From Planctomycetota bacterium (GTDB lineage Bacteria > Planctomycetota > Planctomycetia > Pirellulales > Lacipirellulaceae): a stretch of DNA of 36,928 nucleotides. Positions 24,628 through 33,681 of the stretch are shown here, one piece after another. The position numbers were made by a program, and so were the translations under genes. The notes beneath the pieces were generated by a model, which did not search any database, was not told the origin of the DNA, and saw only the letters and a program-made list of their open reading frames with translations. The DNA lies in the NCBI GenBank assembly GCA_022614705.1, contig JAKEIB010000024.1:1-36928 (forward strand), written 5' to 3'. Within the stretch, counting starts at the first letter, position 1; the number at the start of each line of letters is the position of its first letter.

Positions 24628-25623
24628 CTACTTTTCGATGGATTTCGCGGTCTTGCTGACTAGAGCGTCGCTATCCGCACTAAGCTGCTGGACGATAGCC
24701 GGCGCTCGAAGTTCACGGTGTTGCCGCATGACCCAGGCGACATAAAGCCTTGCCCACCATTCTTTGTGCTTGGCGAGCTTCGCTAGCTCCGCATTTGCTT
24801 CCGGCAATGCAGCTTGAAACCGCTCGGCAAATTCGTTCTCTTTCAGCCAGATTGCATTGCTGACGATATGCTCTGCTAGTCGTATTTCGCGCTTCTCTCT
24901 TGATCTAGCTTGTCGTCTCTCTTCCACTTGCTGACCTGTTACGTCCAGCGGTTCCGGCTGTTTTCCCTGTTGACGGGCTTCAATCGCCTTGCGAATAACC
25001 TGCAACCGGGCGCTGACATCGCGAGAGCCACTGGCGTAAGCGAAAACCAGCAAAGCCCGCCCCGGCGACCGTTCGTAGATGTATCTGACAAATCCATCCG
25101 GGACTTCCTCATTGCGCCCCATCTTCCACTGAACATACTCCAAGTAGTCACGGTAATTGACCGGCTGCAATGGCGGTGACTGCGGCGGAGCGGCGTCCGC
25201 ATTGTCATGGGAGCCAAACCAGATTCGCGCAAAGTCACGAAGCTGGCGATCATCCGTATCGAGATAAGGTGCAAGGACGCGAATAGGAACTCTTGGTGGC
25301 AAGTCGAAAGAGTGCAAAATCATTAGTGCAATCAGGACGTGTGTATCTTCTTCGCTTTTTGTGGTCGCGACGAAGATTGCCAACTGCTTTACTAATTCGT
25401 CTTTATCGTCGGTTAGCTTTTTGAGCGTTTGCACTTCCCGAAATGCGTCCACGTTGTTGCGCGGATCGACGCCGGGTTGCTGCAACGCATTGAATATCGT
25501 TTGAATCTGTGCCTGGAACACCGGGTCTGATTTTGCGGTCAGTTTTTCCACGTCTTGCGCACAGGTCACATTCGCCCCGCCTGCCAATAGAAGTACGATG
25601 ATAACGAGCCGCCTATGTCGCAT
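24628..25623 (-). CDS. unknown exported helical protein, paralogue of the gene at 34766
   Basis: 331 residues with a signal peptide (RLVIIVLLLAGGANVTCAQ). I do not recognise a named family. It is charged and mainly alpha-helical. A central YIYERSPGRALLVFAYASGS segment and the C-terminal block AEHIVSNAIWLKENEFAERF, continuing QAALPEA, are the best conserved parts. The protein at 34766-35770 matches along the whole length, with a nearly invariant C-terminal third and a looser N-terminal half, so the two are true paralogues. No strong ribosome site is seen. Convergent neighbour on one side, IS110 element on the other. Role unknown; a structural or scaffold role in the envelope is only a guess. 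Confidence 0.78.
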   Translation of the reverse strand: MRHRRLVIIVLLLAGGANVTCAQDVEKLTAKSDPVFQAQIQTIFNALQQPGVDPRNNVDAFREVQTLKKLTDDKDELVKQLAIFVATTKSEEDTHVLIALMILHSFDLPPRVPIRVLAPYLDTDDRQLRDFARIWFGSHDNADAAPPQSPPLQPVNYRDYLEYVQWKMGRNEEVPDGFVRYIYERSPGRALLVFAYASGSRDVSARLQVIRKAIEARQQGKQPEPLDVTGQQVEERRQARSREKREIRLAEHIVSNAIWLKENEFAERFQAALPEANAELAKLAKHKEWWARLYVAWVMRQHRELRAPAIVQQLSADSDALVSKTAKSIEK

Positions 25624-25707
25624 ATCAGTAGCCCACTTTCAACGGGGGAAATAAAGCACTGTCATGGGAGAATTTGCGTTTTGAGAAGAGCGCGTACGCA
25701 CTGCGCT

Positions 25708-25729
25708 ACTACCGGAAGGTAGTTTTTTT
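25708..25729 (+). terminator. hairpin plus T run, plus-strand orientation
   Basis: ACTACC-GGAA-GGTAGT is followed by seven T residues. It has the form of an intrinsic terminator, but it points along the plus strand where no gene precedes it. It could stop antisense transcription or mark an element end. Confidence 0.4.
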
Positions 25730-25967
25730 GAACTCGTTGTCTAGCGACTGGAAGGCTGCCGGCACGGCTCAGTCAGCATGCAGTGGTTCGGTCTCGCCAC
25801 CCTGGTAGATATCCGAAGCTCGGTAGCTCCACACTGTCTCATCCGGCGTTCGAACCGCTGACAGAGCATCACGCTTTATCGACGGGCTTGTTCGAGCGAA
25901 GCGGTTGCTTCGATCGATACCCTCGGGGACAAGACGATGTTGTCAGTGTGCCTGGCAGCACGACAAG
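25730..25967 (-). ncRNA. possible bridge-RNA region 3' of the IS110 transposase
   Basis: 238 bases with no gene directly after the transposase stop. Read on the minus strand there are several compact inverted pairs, for example GAAGCAACCGCTTC and GAGCTACCGAGCTTC. IS110-family elements encode a structured guide RNA in a non-coding end: upstream in the IS110 group, downstream in the IS1111 group. The position and length fit the downstream type. No structure was computed, so this is a candidate only. Confidence 0.3.
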
Positions 25968-27539
25968 TCAGTCAGAGCTCCGAGCTTCGGACGTAGGCGA
26001 TTGTACTTTCTCTTCGATAGGAACTCCAAGTCGGATCAGCAGTGGGATCATTAAGTCACCGATACGTTGGGGGCCGCGTCTGTTCTTGCGTGCCAGCTCC
26101 ACCAGCGGTTTCGCTTCTTCGGCGTAAGCCGATTTCGGCAGCCAAGCCAAGGCCTCATGCAGGTCTCGAATCGCTAGGTCGATCCGAGTTTTGTGATCGC
26201 GATGAAACTCCTGCAACTTGGCCAGCAGGTATTCGCGATCGACCCCTTTGCCGCGCCACAGTTGGCGTCCACCAACGAGTTGGTAAACCATCCGCATGGC
26301 TCGGTTGGCGATCCGGCAACGGCGGTCGCGCGGATCGACCTTCTCGTGCATCCACAGCGCCGACAAGCCGCGATAATACGGATGGCACTTAATCAGGTTT
26401 TCGGCCACCATCATCGCGGCTCCGCGCAGCTTGCGGTTGCACTGTCGGACGAGCGAGCCGTCGGCATGATCGACTTCGTCACTTTGATACCGCGAGGGGT
26501 ACAGACCGGCGCGTCCATTGATCGCGCGAGCTGAGGCGTAGTGCTCGATCGGTCCAGCTTCTCCGGCCAGCCTGGCCGCCGAAACAACGTTGATGCCGGT
26601 CACGCTGAGCAAGAGAACATACGGCGTTTTCACGAGAAAACCCGCCATCTCTCGTTCCGTCGCCGCAATCTGTTCGTCGAATAACCGGCGCACGTCATTG
26701 AGCTGTTGCCACTGCCGCGTGTACATCGCCGCGAGTTGCGATGCCTCGGCCGCGGCGCCGGCCCAAGCGACGATGCGTTCGATCGTGCGAGATTGAAAGC
26801 GAATTTTCGCCTCGCTCAGATGGCTCGCAATGCCGTCGATTCCCGCTTGGAAAATCGATTTGGCGGAAGTGAACTTCAAGGCAATCGGCAATGCGATCGA
26901 TTTGTGGAACAACTTGTCATCTTCGAACAGATCGGCGAAGCCCGGCATCGTTTGATGGAGCAGCCGCCGCATCTGCACCATCAGTCGCGCGCGTTGCTTG
27001 ACCAGGTTATGCCGGTGACGTGTGATCGCTTGCAGCGACTCGTGCACCTCGCCGACCGGCAACGTGGCCAAGCCATAGCCTTTGACCGCGGCGTGGAAGA
27101 TCGCTTCCAAATCGTGGTCATCGGTCTTCTCGTCGGGATGCAGCGGCCGGCGGTAATGGTTGGACGCGAACGGATGAACGATGCGCGTGTCGAATCGCGC
27201 TTTACGAAACGCTCTCTGGACCGGCTTGTGATAGATGCCGGTCATCTCCACGGCCACGATCGCGTCGGTCAGTTCCTCGGCCTGACAGACTTCCGCGACA
27301 TGTTGCGTCATCGCTCGCAACCCGCCCGTGGTATGTTCCACGCTAGTCGGTTCGATAAGCACCTTGCCATAGAAGTTGCACAGCATCCATTTCGATCGGC
27401 GTTTGGCGCAATCGACCGCGACGATGCCGAAATGTTCCGGCCCAACCGCTTGAACCCGCTCTTGGATCTGGCCCGTCGGCTTGCCGATGAATCGTTTCTT
27501 CGAGCCCGCAAAATTCCGTTTCTTGGTTCTTGTAACCAT
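25968..27539 (-). CDS. IS110-family DEDD transposase
   Basis: 523 residues. The N-terminal RuvC-like DEDD domain shows D43 (IVAVDCAKRRSKW), E98 (AIVAVEMTGIYHK), and D140 and D143 (EKTDDHDLEAI). A coiled helical middle follows. The C-terminal transposase_20 domain shows LLSVTGINVVSAARL, INGRAGLYPSRYQSDE and a serine in DGSLVRQCNRKLRG at the position of the family's catalytic serine. It is longer than most IS110 transposases (about 330-450), owing to a basic N-terminal arm and a C-terminal tail. All key residues are present and the frame is unbroken, so it may be active. A long antisense frame at 26706-27662 is a shadow. Confidence 0.93.
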   Translation of the reverse strand: MVTRTKKRNFAGSKKRFIGKPTGQIQERVQAVGPEHFGIVAVDCAKRRSKWMLCNFYGKVLIEPTSVEHTTGGLRAMTQHVAEVCQAEELTDAIVAVEMTGIYHKPVQRAFRKARFDTRIVHPFASNHYRRPLHPDEKTDDHDLEAIFHAAVKGYGLATLPVGEVHESLQAITRHRHNLVKQRARLMVQMRRLLHQTMPGFADLFEDDKLFHKSIALPIALKFTSAKSIFQAGIDGIASHLSEAKIRFQSRTIERIVAWAGAAAEASQLAAMYTRQWQQLNDVRRLFDEQIAATEREMAGFLVKTPYVLLLSVTGINVVSAARLAGEAGPIEHYASARAINGRAGLYPSRYQSDEVDHADGSLVRQCNRKLRGAAMMVAENLIKCHPYYRGLSALWMHEKVDPRDRRCRIANRAMRMVYQLVGGRQLWRGKGVDREYLLAKLQEFHRDHKTRIDLAIRDLHEALAWLPKSAYAEEAKPLVELARKNRRGPQRIGDLMIPLLIRLGVPIEEKVQSPTSEARSSD

Positions 27540-27634
27540 CCGGTTGACTCCTTATTGAAGGTCGGGCAAATTCCTCCAATAGAAGCACTAAGATGGTCCT
27601 CCTGTTTGTTTTTAATGTGTTTGGGGACATACCA

Positions 27635-27835
27635 GGGGACGGGAGTCATTTTCAGGGATTAGGCACTGCGATCAGTTGCGTTCTCGGCCGGCCTCGTGGG
27701 CGGAACGTGTGTTTCAGGTGAACTAAAGGGGACGGGAGTCATTTCTTGACATTGGGGGGATCGGAATCATTCCCTGACAACGCATACAGGATCCAGCAAT
27801 CACTAGCGGCACCCCTAAAAATGACTCCCGTCCCC
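27635..27835. repeat. cluster of GGGGACGGGAGTCATTTT repeats
   Basis: Two direct copies begin at 27635 and 27728, a degenerate copy begins near 27753 (GGGGATCGGAATCATT), and an inverted copy lies at 27818-27835 (AAAATGACTCCCGTCCCC). They occupy the 417-base gap between the transposase and the CehA/McbA-type gene, with no protein gene seen there. The GGGGAC head is shared with the pair at 24285 and 24336. Confidence 0.65.
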
Positions 27836-27956
27836 TCTATTTACGTCCGTTGACCGGCTCGAGTCTGGCAGGTAGCGCACTATTATCAGCCATTGCCCGC
27901 GTATAGCAAGCCCAGCGCCGAGTCGCACGAGGCACTTGTTTTTAGCGAGGCGAAGA

Positions 27957-29513
27957 TTATTCGGCATTCGCCATTCTCAAACGCTCCGTCCAGAACTCCC
28001 GCGCTTTGGTGTGCCAAACAAGCACCTGCTCGCGCTGGGCGTCATTTTTGATGTTGGCTTTGACGCGCTCGATTCGCTCATTGACCCAATCGCAGAAGAA
28101 TTGGACCGACGTGCGGCTGATGCGATGCTTGACGTCATCGGCTTCGACAAACCAAGGGGCAGTCGTCGCGAATCGAAAGGTACCCTCGACGTCGGCAATG
28201 GCACGAATGAGGAACCAGCCCGGTTCGTCGACTGAAAACGTGAACGTGTTCCGCTCGGTCAACTCGCTGGAACATTTGATGGTGTGGGCGACAATTCCGT
28301 TCTCGATCAATTCGATGTACGGAACCGGATCTTGCGAAGTAAGCTGAATGTCAATGTGCAGCGGGCGGTTTTCGCCAGACGTAAGTTTGATCGACGTGCC
28401 CGGATCATGGCCATCGGCTTTGACCAACAAGAGCGGGCCGTTGGTCACGAAACAACGCCCGCGCGACAAGCCGCGAAACCAGGCATCGCGAGTAAAGGGC
28501 TCCTCGAGATGAACGTAGACCCGATTGTAACCCACAGGGTTGGGCAACACCCCCGATGCGCTGCCGGCGGAAGGTGGAATACGTAACCCGCAGTTGAGCA
28601 TGTGATAGTAAATCTCTTGCGACCAGAAACCATTGCCGCGCGGTTCAGGAAGCCGCTTGGCATCTCGCGGCTTGCCCCATGCTTCGCTTGGGTACATCTG
28701 ACTACGGCACATGTGATTGTTGGCAATGCCGATCGAGTTCATTTGACCGCTCGCCAGCCAAACGGGCACGTCCCACCAAAACGGCTTTTCGATATCGATC
28801 CAAACCTCTCGGTCGCGCTTTTTCGCTTCTGCCACGAATTGCATCGGCGAGGGAAACTCACGATCGTCTGTTTCGATGTCCAGGGGCGATTTGAGGCCGA
28901 AGTAAAGCAGCGCGCCGCCTTCACGTTCGTCCTCGCCGGCCATGATCGTATAAAACCGGTCGCTGTCGAAGCGATGAGTGACCTTGTTGGGAATCACACG
29001 ACGTTTCCACATGTTGCGGCTGTTCCACCATGTGATCACCGGGGCAACGTCGAGATTCTCCGCGCGCATCAGTTGTTCGATTTCTGCGACGGGTCGATGG
29101 ACATGCAGGTCGCCGGAGTACCAGCCGGCAGCACGCAGATTCGCGATTCGCTCGAGCTTCACGTCCAGCGTACGATCGTCGCCATCCGTAATCTCGATCT
29201 GTCCAGTCCTGCGCAAATACTCCGGTCCGCGCTCAATTGCATAGTCGTATTTCCCCAGGGCAAGCGACGCAATACAGGTACCAGGACAAACAAAATGGTC
29301 ATGCCAGAAAGGCTGCCCTGAAACATTTTGTGCATCGCCGTGCTGATCGATGAGATGAACGCGGCACGGCAACGGTTGGCCGCCCACATCAGTGACAGCT
29401 ATCGTGAGCCGAGTCGTCGGCGTCTCTGCTGCCAACGGGCTCGTCCAATAAGTCGCGCAGAATAGGACCATGAGGAACACTAATGGTTTGCGATTCCACG
29501 GCGGTGTTCTCAT
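27957..29513 (-). CDS. exported CehA/McbA-family metallohydrolase (PHP-like)
   Basis: 518 residues. Signal peptide to about LAAE30. An N-terminal beta domain of about 90 residues precedes the catalytic part, which opens with WYSGDLHVHRP (H137 and H139). It continues with VAPVITWWNSRNMW, IMAGEDEREGG and GIANNHMCRS, the layout of CehA/McbA metallohydrolases related to PHP phosphoesterases. Known members hydrolyse carbaryl-type carbamate or ester bonds. The natural substrate here is unknown. It lies 54 bases after the TPR-ThuA gene on the same strand, so joint transcription is likely. Confidence 0.88.
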   Translation of the reverse strand: MRTPPWNRKPLVFLMVLFCATYWTSPLAAETPTTRLTIAVTDVGGQPLPCRVHLIDQHGDAQNVSGQPFWHDHFVCPGTCIASLALGKYDYAIERGPEYLRRTGQIEITDGDDRTLDVKLERIANLRAAGWYSGDLHVHRPVAEIEQLMRAENLDVAPVITWWNSRNMWKRRVIPNKVTHRFDSDRFYTIMAGEDEREGGALLYFGLKSPLDIETDDREFPSPMQFVAEAKKRDREVWIDIEKPFWWDVPVWLASGQMNSIGIANNHMCRSQMYPSEAWGKPRDAKRLPEPRGNGFWSQEIYYHMLNCGLRIPPSAGSASGVLPNPVGYNRVYVHLEEPFTRDAWFRGLSRGRCFVTNGPLLLVKADGHDPGTSIKLTSGENRPLHIDIQLTSQDPVPYIELIENGIVAHTIKCSSELTERNTFTFSVDEPGWFLIRAIADVEGTFRFATTAPWFVEADDVKHRISRTSVQFFCDWVNERIERVKANIKNDAQREQVLVWHTKAREFWTERLRMANAE

Positions 29514-29567
29514 GGGTAGATCCGTGAAGTCAGAATAGTAGCTCGGGGGCGCTATGACAGAGCTTAC

Positions 29568-31271
29568 TTATTTTGCGTCGTCGGGCGGCAGGCGGTACTT
29601 TTTGCGAATGGCCTCCCTGTCGAAGTCTGCCGGAACGCTTTCGTCAGGGTTCGATTCCATGTCGGCCAACGTCTTCGGTTGATCGCCAACGCCTTCGCGA
29701 GGCACCTCAACCTTGGCACACCAGGCAATAGCGTTTAGCACTAACTTGCGGAAATTTGGATCGGCCCAATTCCAATGCACGTGCCCGCCCGTGAAACCAA
29801 AACCGCGCCCGCCATCCTCACGCTCAACGGCCCACGCCATATGCTGAACTTCTCCGCGCGCGACCGCGGCGCGAACGTGTGGATTCCCGCTGTGGCTGCC
29901 GTCCGCGCGCGCGAGCGAGTCGGGCGGCGGCAGATCGGTGAGAATCGGCGTCACGCCGCGCATGCCGTCGCGAAACCGCATGTGGTAATACCATTCGTCA
30001 TTGATCGCGAACGGCTTCACGCCGCGAGTAATCGGATGCTCGGGAAGGTTCGAGAATTCGGCCGTCCAGTGCGGATTGACCGACCAATCGGTTTCAAAAT
30101 AACCGCCGATCCACTCCAAGAACTTCTCTCCCACCGGAGCTTTCGGCACTTCCACGGCGTAATGCAGGCAGACCAGTCCAACACCCTTCTTCGCCAGCGC
30201 GTCCATCTCGGCGATGTGCGTATTGACGATGTGGCCGCCACCGCCATCCGCATAAATGACGACGCAATCGACGCCGTTGAACACTTTGGCGTCTTGCGGC
30301 CAACCGTAGCGGTAGACTTCCGTCTCGATGGGAAGTCCGGAATCGCTAAGCGACTTCGCGAGAAGCTTACAGCCGGCCCAGTGATCGTGAGCGCCGTAGC
30401 CGTGGCTTGGGTTTCCAGCCAGGAATAGTATCTTGCGTGTTTTCTCACTCGGGGTTTTTTGGCTGCGGGCCTGTGTCGTTGGATTCGCCTTGGTGCGCAA
30501 GGCCAAATGAACTCGAGCAACGTCGCCCATGTAACTGTTCTTAGCATCAGGGTTTTCTGCTGCTAACGTAAGAAAACGGAGTGATTCATCATCTCGGCCA
30601 AGGGCTTCGTAGTAGAGACCAACGTAAAGGTCCGCATAAAACTTGGCCGCGCCTCCGGCCTCCTCCCCCGCCCGCAAGACTTCCCCGGGCGTCATGGTCC
30701 CGGCGAACAATTGTTGGATCTGCGACATCGGCACGCGCCGGTCGCCCGCGACTGGAATGAGATTTTTTCGCCCCGCTTCCACCGATCCCCCGGGCGCGCG
30801 AACCATGCACAGAAAATGCCAAGCCGCATTCTCGACATCCTGCGGATTGACCGTCTCGTGAAGCTTAAACTGTCGTGCGCCCTTTTCGTACTCGCCGGCG
30901 TAATAGTAAGCAATGCCGCGTTGCCAGTGCTCCGCCGCCCGGTCCGGCTGTAGCTCAAGCTGTCGATCGAAGTCAGCGATTGACTCGGCAACTCGCGCAT
31001 GACGAAAGTGGTCTTCACCGCGCGAATGTAGTACGCGCGCCGCAAGCTGGCGTACGCGAACTTTGAATCGATCAGGTCCGTCTGCCTTGAGTAGCAGCTC
31101 CAACTCTTGCAATGCGCCGTCGACATCGCCCGCACGATAACTCTCTTGGGCGGCGTCAAGCTGAGCGTCAAGGTTGACCGCACTAGATGCCGTTGTGAAG
31201 CTTATCAAAATGAGAATCGATGAGATTCTGACCGCACAGAAGAGTATTGAATTGGGGTTCTTCATCTGCAT
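29568..31271 (-). CDS. exported TPR-ThuA-like fusion protein
   Basis: 567 residues from an ATG at 31271, or 565 from the second ATG at 31265. Signal peptide to about TTASSA. Residues about 35-265 contain tetratricopeptide-type helices (AQESYRAGDVDGALQELELL, EHWQRGIAYYYAGEYEKGA, DLYVGLYYEALGRDDESLRF). Residues about 280-535 form a ThuA-like/trehalose-utilisation fold related to class I glutamine amidotransferases: ILFLAGNPSHGYGAH, VVIYADGGGGHIV, GVGLVCLHYAVEV, EHPITRGVKPFAINDEWYY and GRGFGFTGGHVHWNW. ThuA-like proteins are common in planctomycetes beside sugar-oxidising enzymes. The TPR half may hold a partner. The CehA/McbA-type gene follows on the same strand. Confidence 0.86.
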   Translation of the reverse strand: MQMKNPNSILFCAVRISSILILISFTTASSAVNLDAQLDAAQESYRAGDVDGALQELELLLKADGPDRFKVRVRQLAARVLHSRGEDHFRHARVAESIADFDRQLELQPDRAAEHWQRGIAYYYAGEYEKGARQFKLHETVNPQDVENAAWHFLCMVRAPGGSVEAGRKNLIPVAGDRRVPMSQIQQLFAGTMTPGEVLRAGEEAGGAAKFYADLYVGLYYEALGRDDESLRFLTLAAENPDAKNSYMGDVARVHLALRTKANPTTQARSQKTPSEKTRKILFLAGNPSHGYGAHDHWAGCKLLAKSLSDSGLPIETEVYRYGWPQDAKVFNGVDCVVIYADGGGGHIVNTHIAEMDALAKKGVGLVCLHYAVEVPKAPVGEKFLEWIGGYFETDWSVNPHWTAEFSNLPEHPITRGVKPFAINDEWYYHMRFRDGMRGVTPILTDLPPPDSLARADGSHSGNPHVRAAVARGEVQHMAWAVEREDGGRGFGFTGGHVHWNWADPNFRKLVLNAIAWCAKVEVPREGVGDQPKTLADMESNPDESVPADFDREAIRKKYRLPPDDAK

Positions 31272-31485
31272 TTTGAGACCCTGAGCATGGACGAAGGTTG
31301 TTTATTACGACTGATCGCCTTCTCCAGTCGGCGGCCATCACGGTAGTTGATCGCCAGCGTGCTGGTTGTGCCCGGAGACCTGGTTGGCGTCCGTGACAAG
31401 CGCGGGTGGCTCGCAGGGTGGCACCAGTCAGCGGCGTAGGAAGCGAACTGCGTTATAAGTGCTGCGAATAAAGCTGTTTTCCAAG

Positions 31486-31559
31486 TCGGGCCGACTGGAT
31501 TCGAACCAGCGACCTTTTGACCCCCAGTCAAACGCGCTACCAGACTGCGCTACGGCCCG
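31486..31559 (-). tRNA. tRNA-Pro (anticodon GGG)
   Basis: On the minus strand the 74-base sequence folds as a cloverleaf. The acceptor arms CGGGCCG and CGGCCCG pair, with discriminator A. The D arm is around GCGCAGTCTGGTAGCGC. The anticodon arm TTTGA-CTGGGGG-TCAAA gives anticodon GGG. The T arm contains GGTTCGAATCC. CCA is not encoded. The 5' half is duplicated at 34473-34507. Confidence 0.95.
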
Positions 31560-31625
31560 AATGTATTTTCTCGATACTTTTGATTCCAGGTGCTCTACGA
31601 AATACCCCACTTTCTCTGCTGAAGC

Positions 31626-31946
31626 GTGCGCAATAGTGCGCGCTTCCTTGAACATTATCGCACATACACCAACATCCGCTACAAGGGTGACGAACCATTG
31701 CTCGTCTTTGACCGCGACGGCTGTCCCATCGAGACGAAGGCAAAGGACTTCATCATCCACGGGATGTTGATCTCGTCAGGACATATCTTTGCCTGCATCC
31801 AGGAGACGATGGAGTCGCCGTTGACTGTCTACGTCGAACTCGACGATCTCGTCAAGGATTGGGAGTGGCCGGACGGCAAGCCGTGTGGCGTCGTGATGCC
31901 CAGCAAGAGCATCCAGAAGCGACTGGCATCCCATCGCGGCGATTGA
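31626..31946 (+). CDS. small hypothetical protein
   Basis: A 106-residue frame from a GTG start with a natural-looking composition: YKGDEPLLVFDRDGCPIET, HGMLISSGHIFACIQETMES and LTVYVELDDLVKDWEWPDG. No signal peptide or family is recognised. Its 3' end overlaps by 118 bases the far C-terminal end of the opposite-strand subtilase, a region where the subtilase reads past its normal tail. The balance favours this ORF there. It lies between the tRNA-Pro and its partial copy, so it may belong to inserted DNA. Confidence 0.5.
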   Translation: MRNSARFLEHYRTYTNIRYKGDEPLLVFDRDGCPIETKAKDFIIHGMLISSGHIFACIQETMESPLTVYVELDDLVKDWEWPDGKPCGVVMPSKSIQKRLASHRGD

Positions 31947-33660
31947 CGCCACGCAGCAACCATCGCGATCCCGATTAACAATGCTCCACTATGCTCCGGC
32001 ACTTGCGTATTACTGCCGCTGCCGCTGCCGCTGCCATACGTTTTGCCAAAGTTGGTTTGCCATTCGTCGTATGTGTCCGTCGAGCCGTCAGTTTTGCGCC
32101 ATAGAACGTAATCGGCCGAATTGACGCTACCATCACGGTTGAAGTCACCCGGATCAGGTCGATCATCCGCTCCGGCCCACCAGGCAAGCGCATACTCTAC
32201 TTCATTTAATTCGCCAATCCACACCTGAAGTTCATAGTTGCCCGCCTCGGTGACTTGGGCAAAGATGTGTTCCAAATTCCATTCGGTGCTTGTCGAAGAT
32301 GCGACGGCTTGCGCGATCCCGCCGCCGGCCGGGACTAGGAATAGGTTGAAGTTGGCAAAACCAAAGTCAATGAACTCATCACCCTGCGAGTAGCGGTCGA
32401 AAAACGGTGAGTTCAAAACCAATTCTCGATCCCAACAAAGTGTGGCTGAGACGAAGTCACCTGCATTGAGATTGAGAGTGTACCTATTTGGGATGAATGG
32501 ATCGTTTTGAGTGGCCAAGTCCCAGCCGATAAGAGTACCGCCGCCAGGATGCTCACCGGCGTCAAGTTGTTGTACCGCTCGTTTTGCATTCAGGTGGCCG
32601 ATACCCATTTCACGATCCACGGGGATGGCCGGATCACTATGAGCGTCGGTGCCGAACCAATCGGTGTACCCGGCTGCCTCGCTGCCCTTTACCACGGTTC
32701 GCGTCATGCCAATGATGCCCTTAATTTTGTCAGCAGAATTGAGAATTATCGCTTTCTTTGTTAGGTGGTAGTTGGCGTTGCTATCAGGATCGTTCACCCG
32801 GTCCTGCAATAGGGCAAGCGTACCCGTTACGTGTGGTGCGGCGAAGCTCGTCCCTGAACTGTTTATGCGGCCCGGTGATACACCGTTCGCCCCGGCGACA
32901 TCAATTAGCTCTCCAGGCGCAAGAATGAGCGTCGAGGTTCGCATCCCTACTGCATCAACTGCCTCGTCATATTTATTAAGTGAGGCAACTTTACGGAAGA
33001 AGCCGTCATTCATTCGGCCGGACGCTGCTACAGTGATCCCATTGTAGTTGTCTGTTGGATAGCCACCGGGTTCAGTCACTTCATTCCCGGCTACGACATA
33101 GACCACTTCTTGCCAAAATGTTGACCAGTCCACGAATGAAGTAAGTGTGGAAGTCCCGTCCAAAGGTGTGCCGTCCAATGGAACAACAAAGCTCATGTTT
33201 GTGGCATACGCAAAAGGAACTAAATGCTGTGCGGCTAGGGCGGCGTCCTCATGTAAGCTAGGTGGCATATGGATGGCAAAAGCCGACGATACAAGAGTGC
33301 TTTGCGGTGCAACGCCGCTTGGTATCGACTGCGCGTTGTTTTGGACCATCTGTTGAGAAATCATAACGCCCGCCACCCATAACGCATGTCCGCTGCCGAG
33401 TCCTTCATTAGGGTCTGCGGGATCAACGAGTGCATAAACCTCAAACGGGTCAATGTCATCATTGCAGCAATTTGCGGCAGTGTCGTGTCCGGGTTTGCCG
33501 GGGCGGGCCGGTTCTACTTGGCCAATCCCGGAGTTCAGCCCGGTGAGAGGCCCGTTGCGATGGAGTCGATGCCTTTCGGGCCATTGGTCTCCTCGCTTGC
33601 TTGAACTGTAGAGGCGACGGCGAGTGCTACGACGGACGCTACGTGAACAAACTTGCTCAT
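31829..33660 (-). pseudogene. exported subtilase (S8) with PEP-CTERM tail, frameshifted
   Basis: The natural start is the ATG at 33660, with AAGGAAG upstream and the signal peptide SKFVHVASVVALAVASTVQA. That frame stops at 33535. The homologous protein continues in another frame with GLNSGIGQVEPARPGKPGHD and SGHALWVAGVMIS, then SSGTSFAAPHVTG with the catalytic serine and VVAGNE with the oxyanion asparagine. The catalytic Asp box reads QVEP, with Glu where Asp is expected. Near the end are a dockerin-like GDFNRDGSVNSADYVLWRK and a PEP-CTERM-like VPEHSGALLIGIAM. The frame then overruns the expected basic end by about 35 residues. Both ends suggest decay, unless the shift is a sequencing error. 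The gene at 33682 stops 21 bases upstream. Confidence 0.8.
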
Positions 33661-33681
33661 GATTGCTTCCTTATACTTTCA

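Larger units (their letters stand above)
25730..27640 (-). mobile_element. IS110-family insertion sequence (ends not defined)
   Basis: The transposase gene at 25968-27539 is flanked by about 240-340 non-coding bases on its 3' side and about 100 on its 5' side before other repeats begin. IS110-family elements usually lack clear terminal inverted repeats and make no target duplication, so the borders given are only approximate. Either non-coding flank could hold the family's bridge RNA. Confidence 0.45.

Noticed and set aside
26706..27662. 318-residue plus-strand frame opposite the IS110 transposase
   Set aside because: It is a shadow of the transposase, rich in Arg and His, with no domain or ribosome site.
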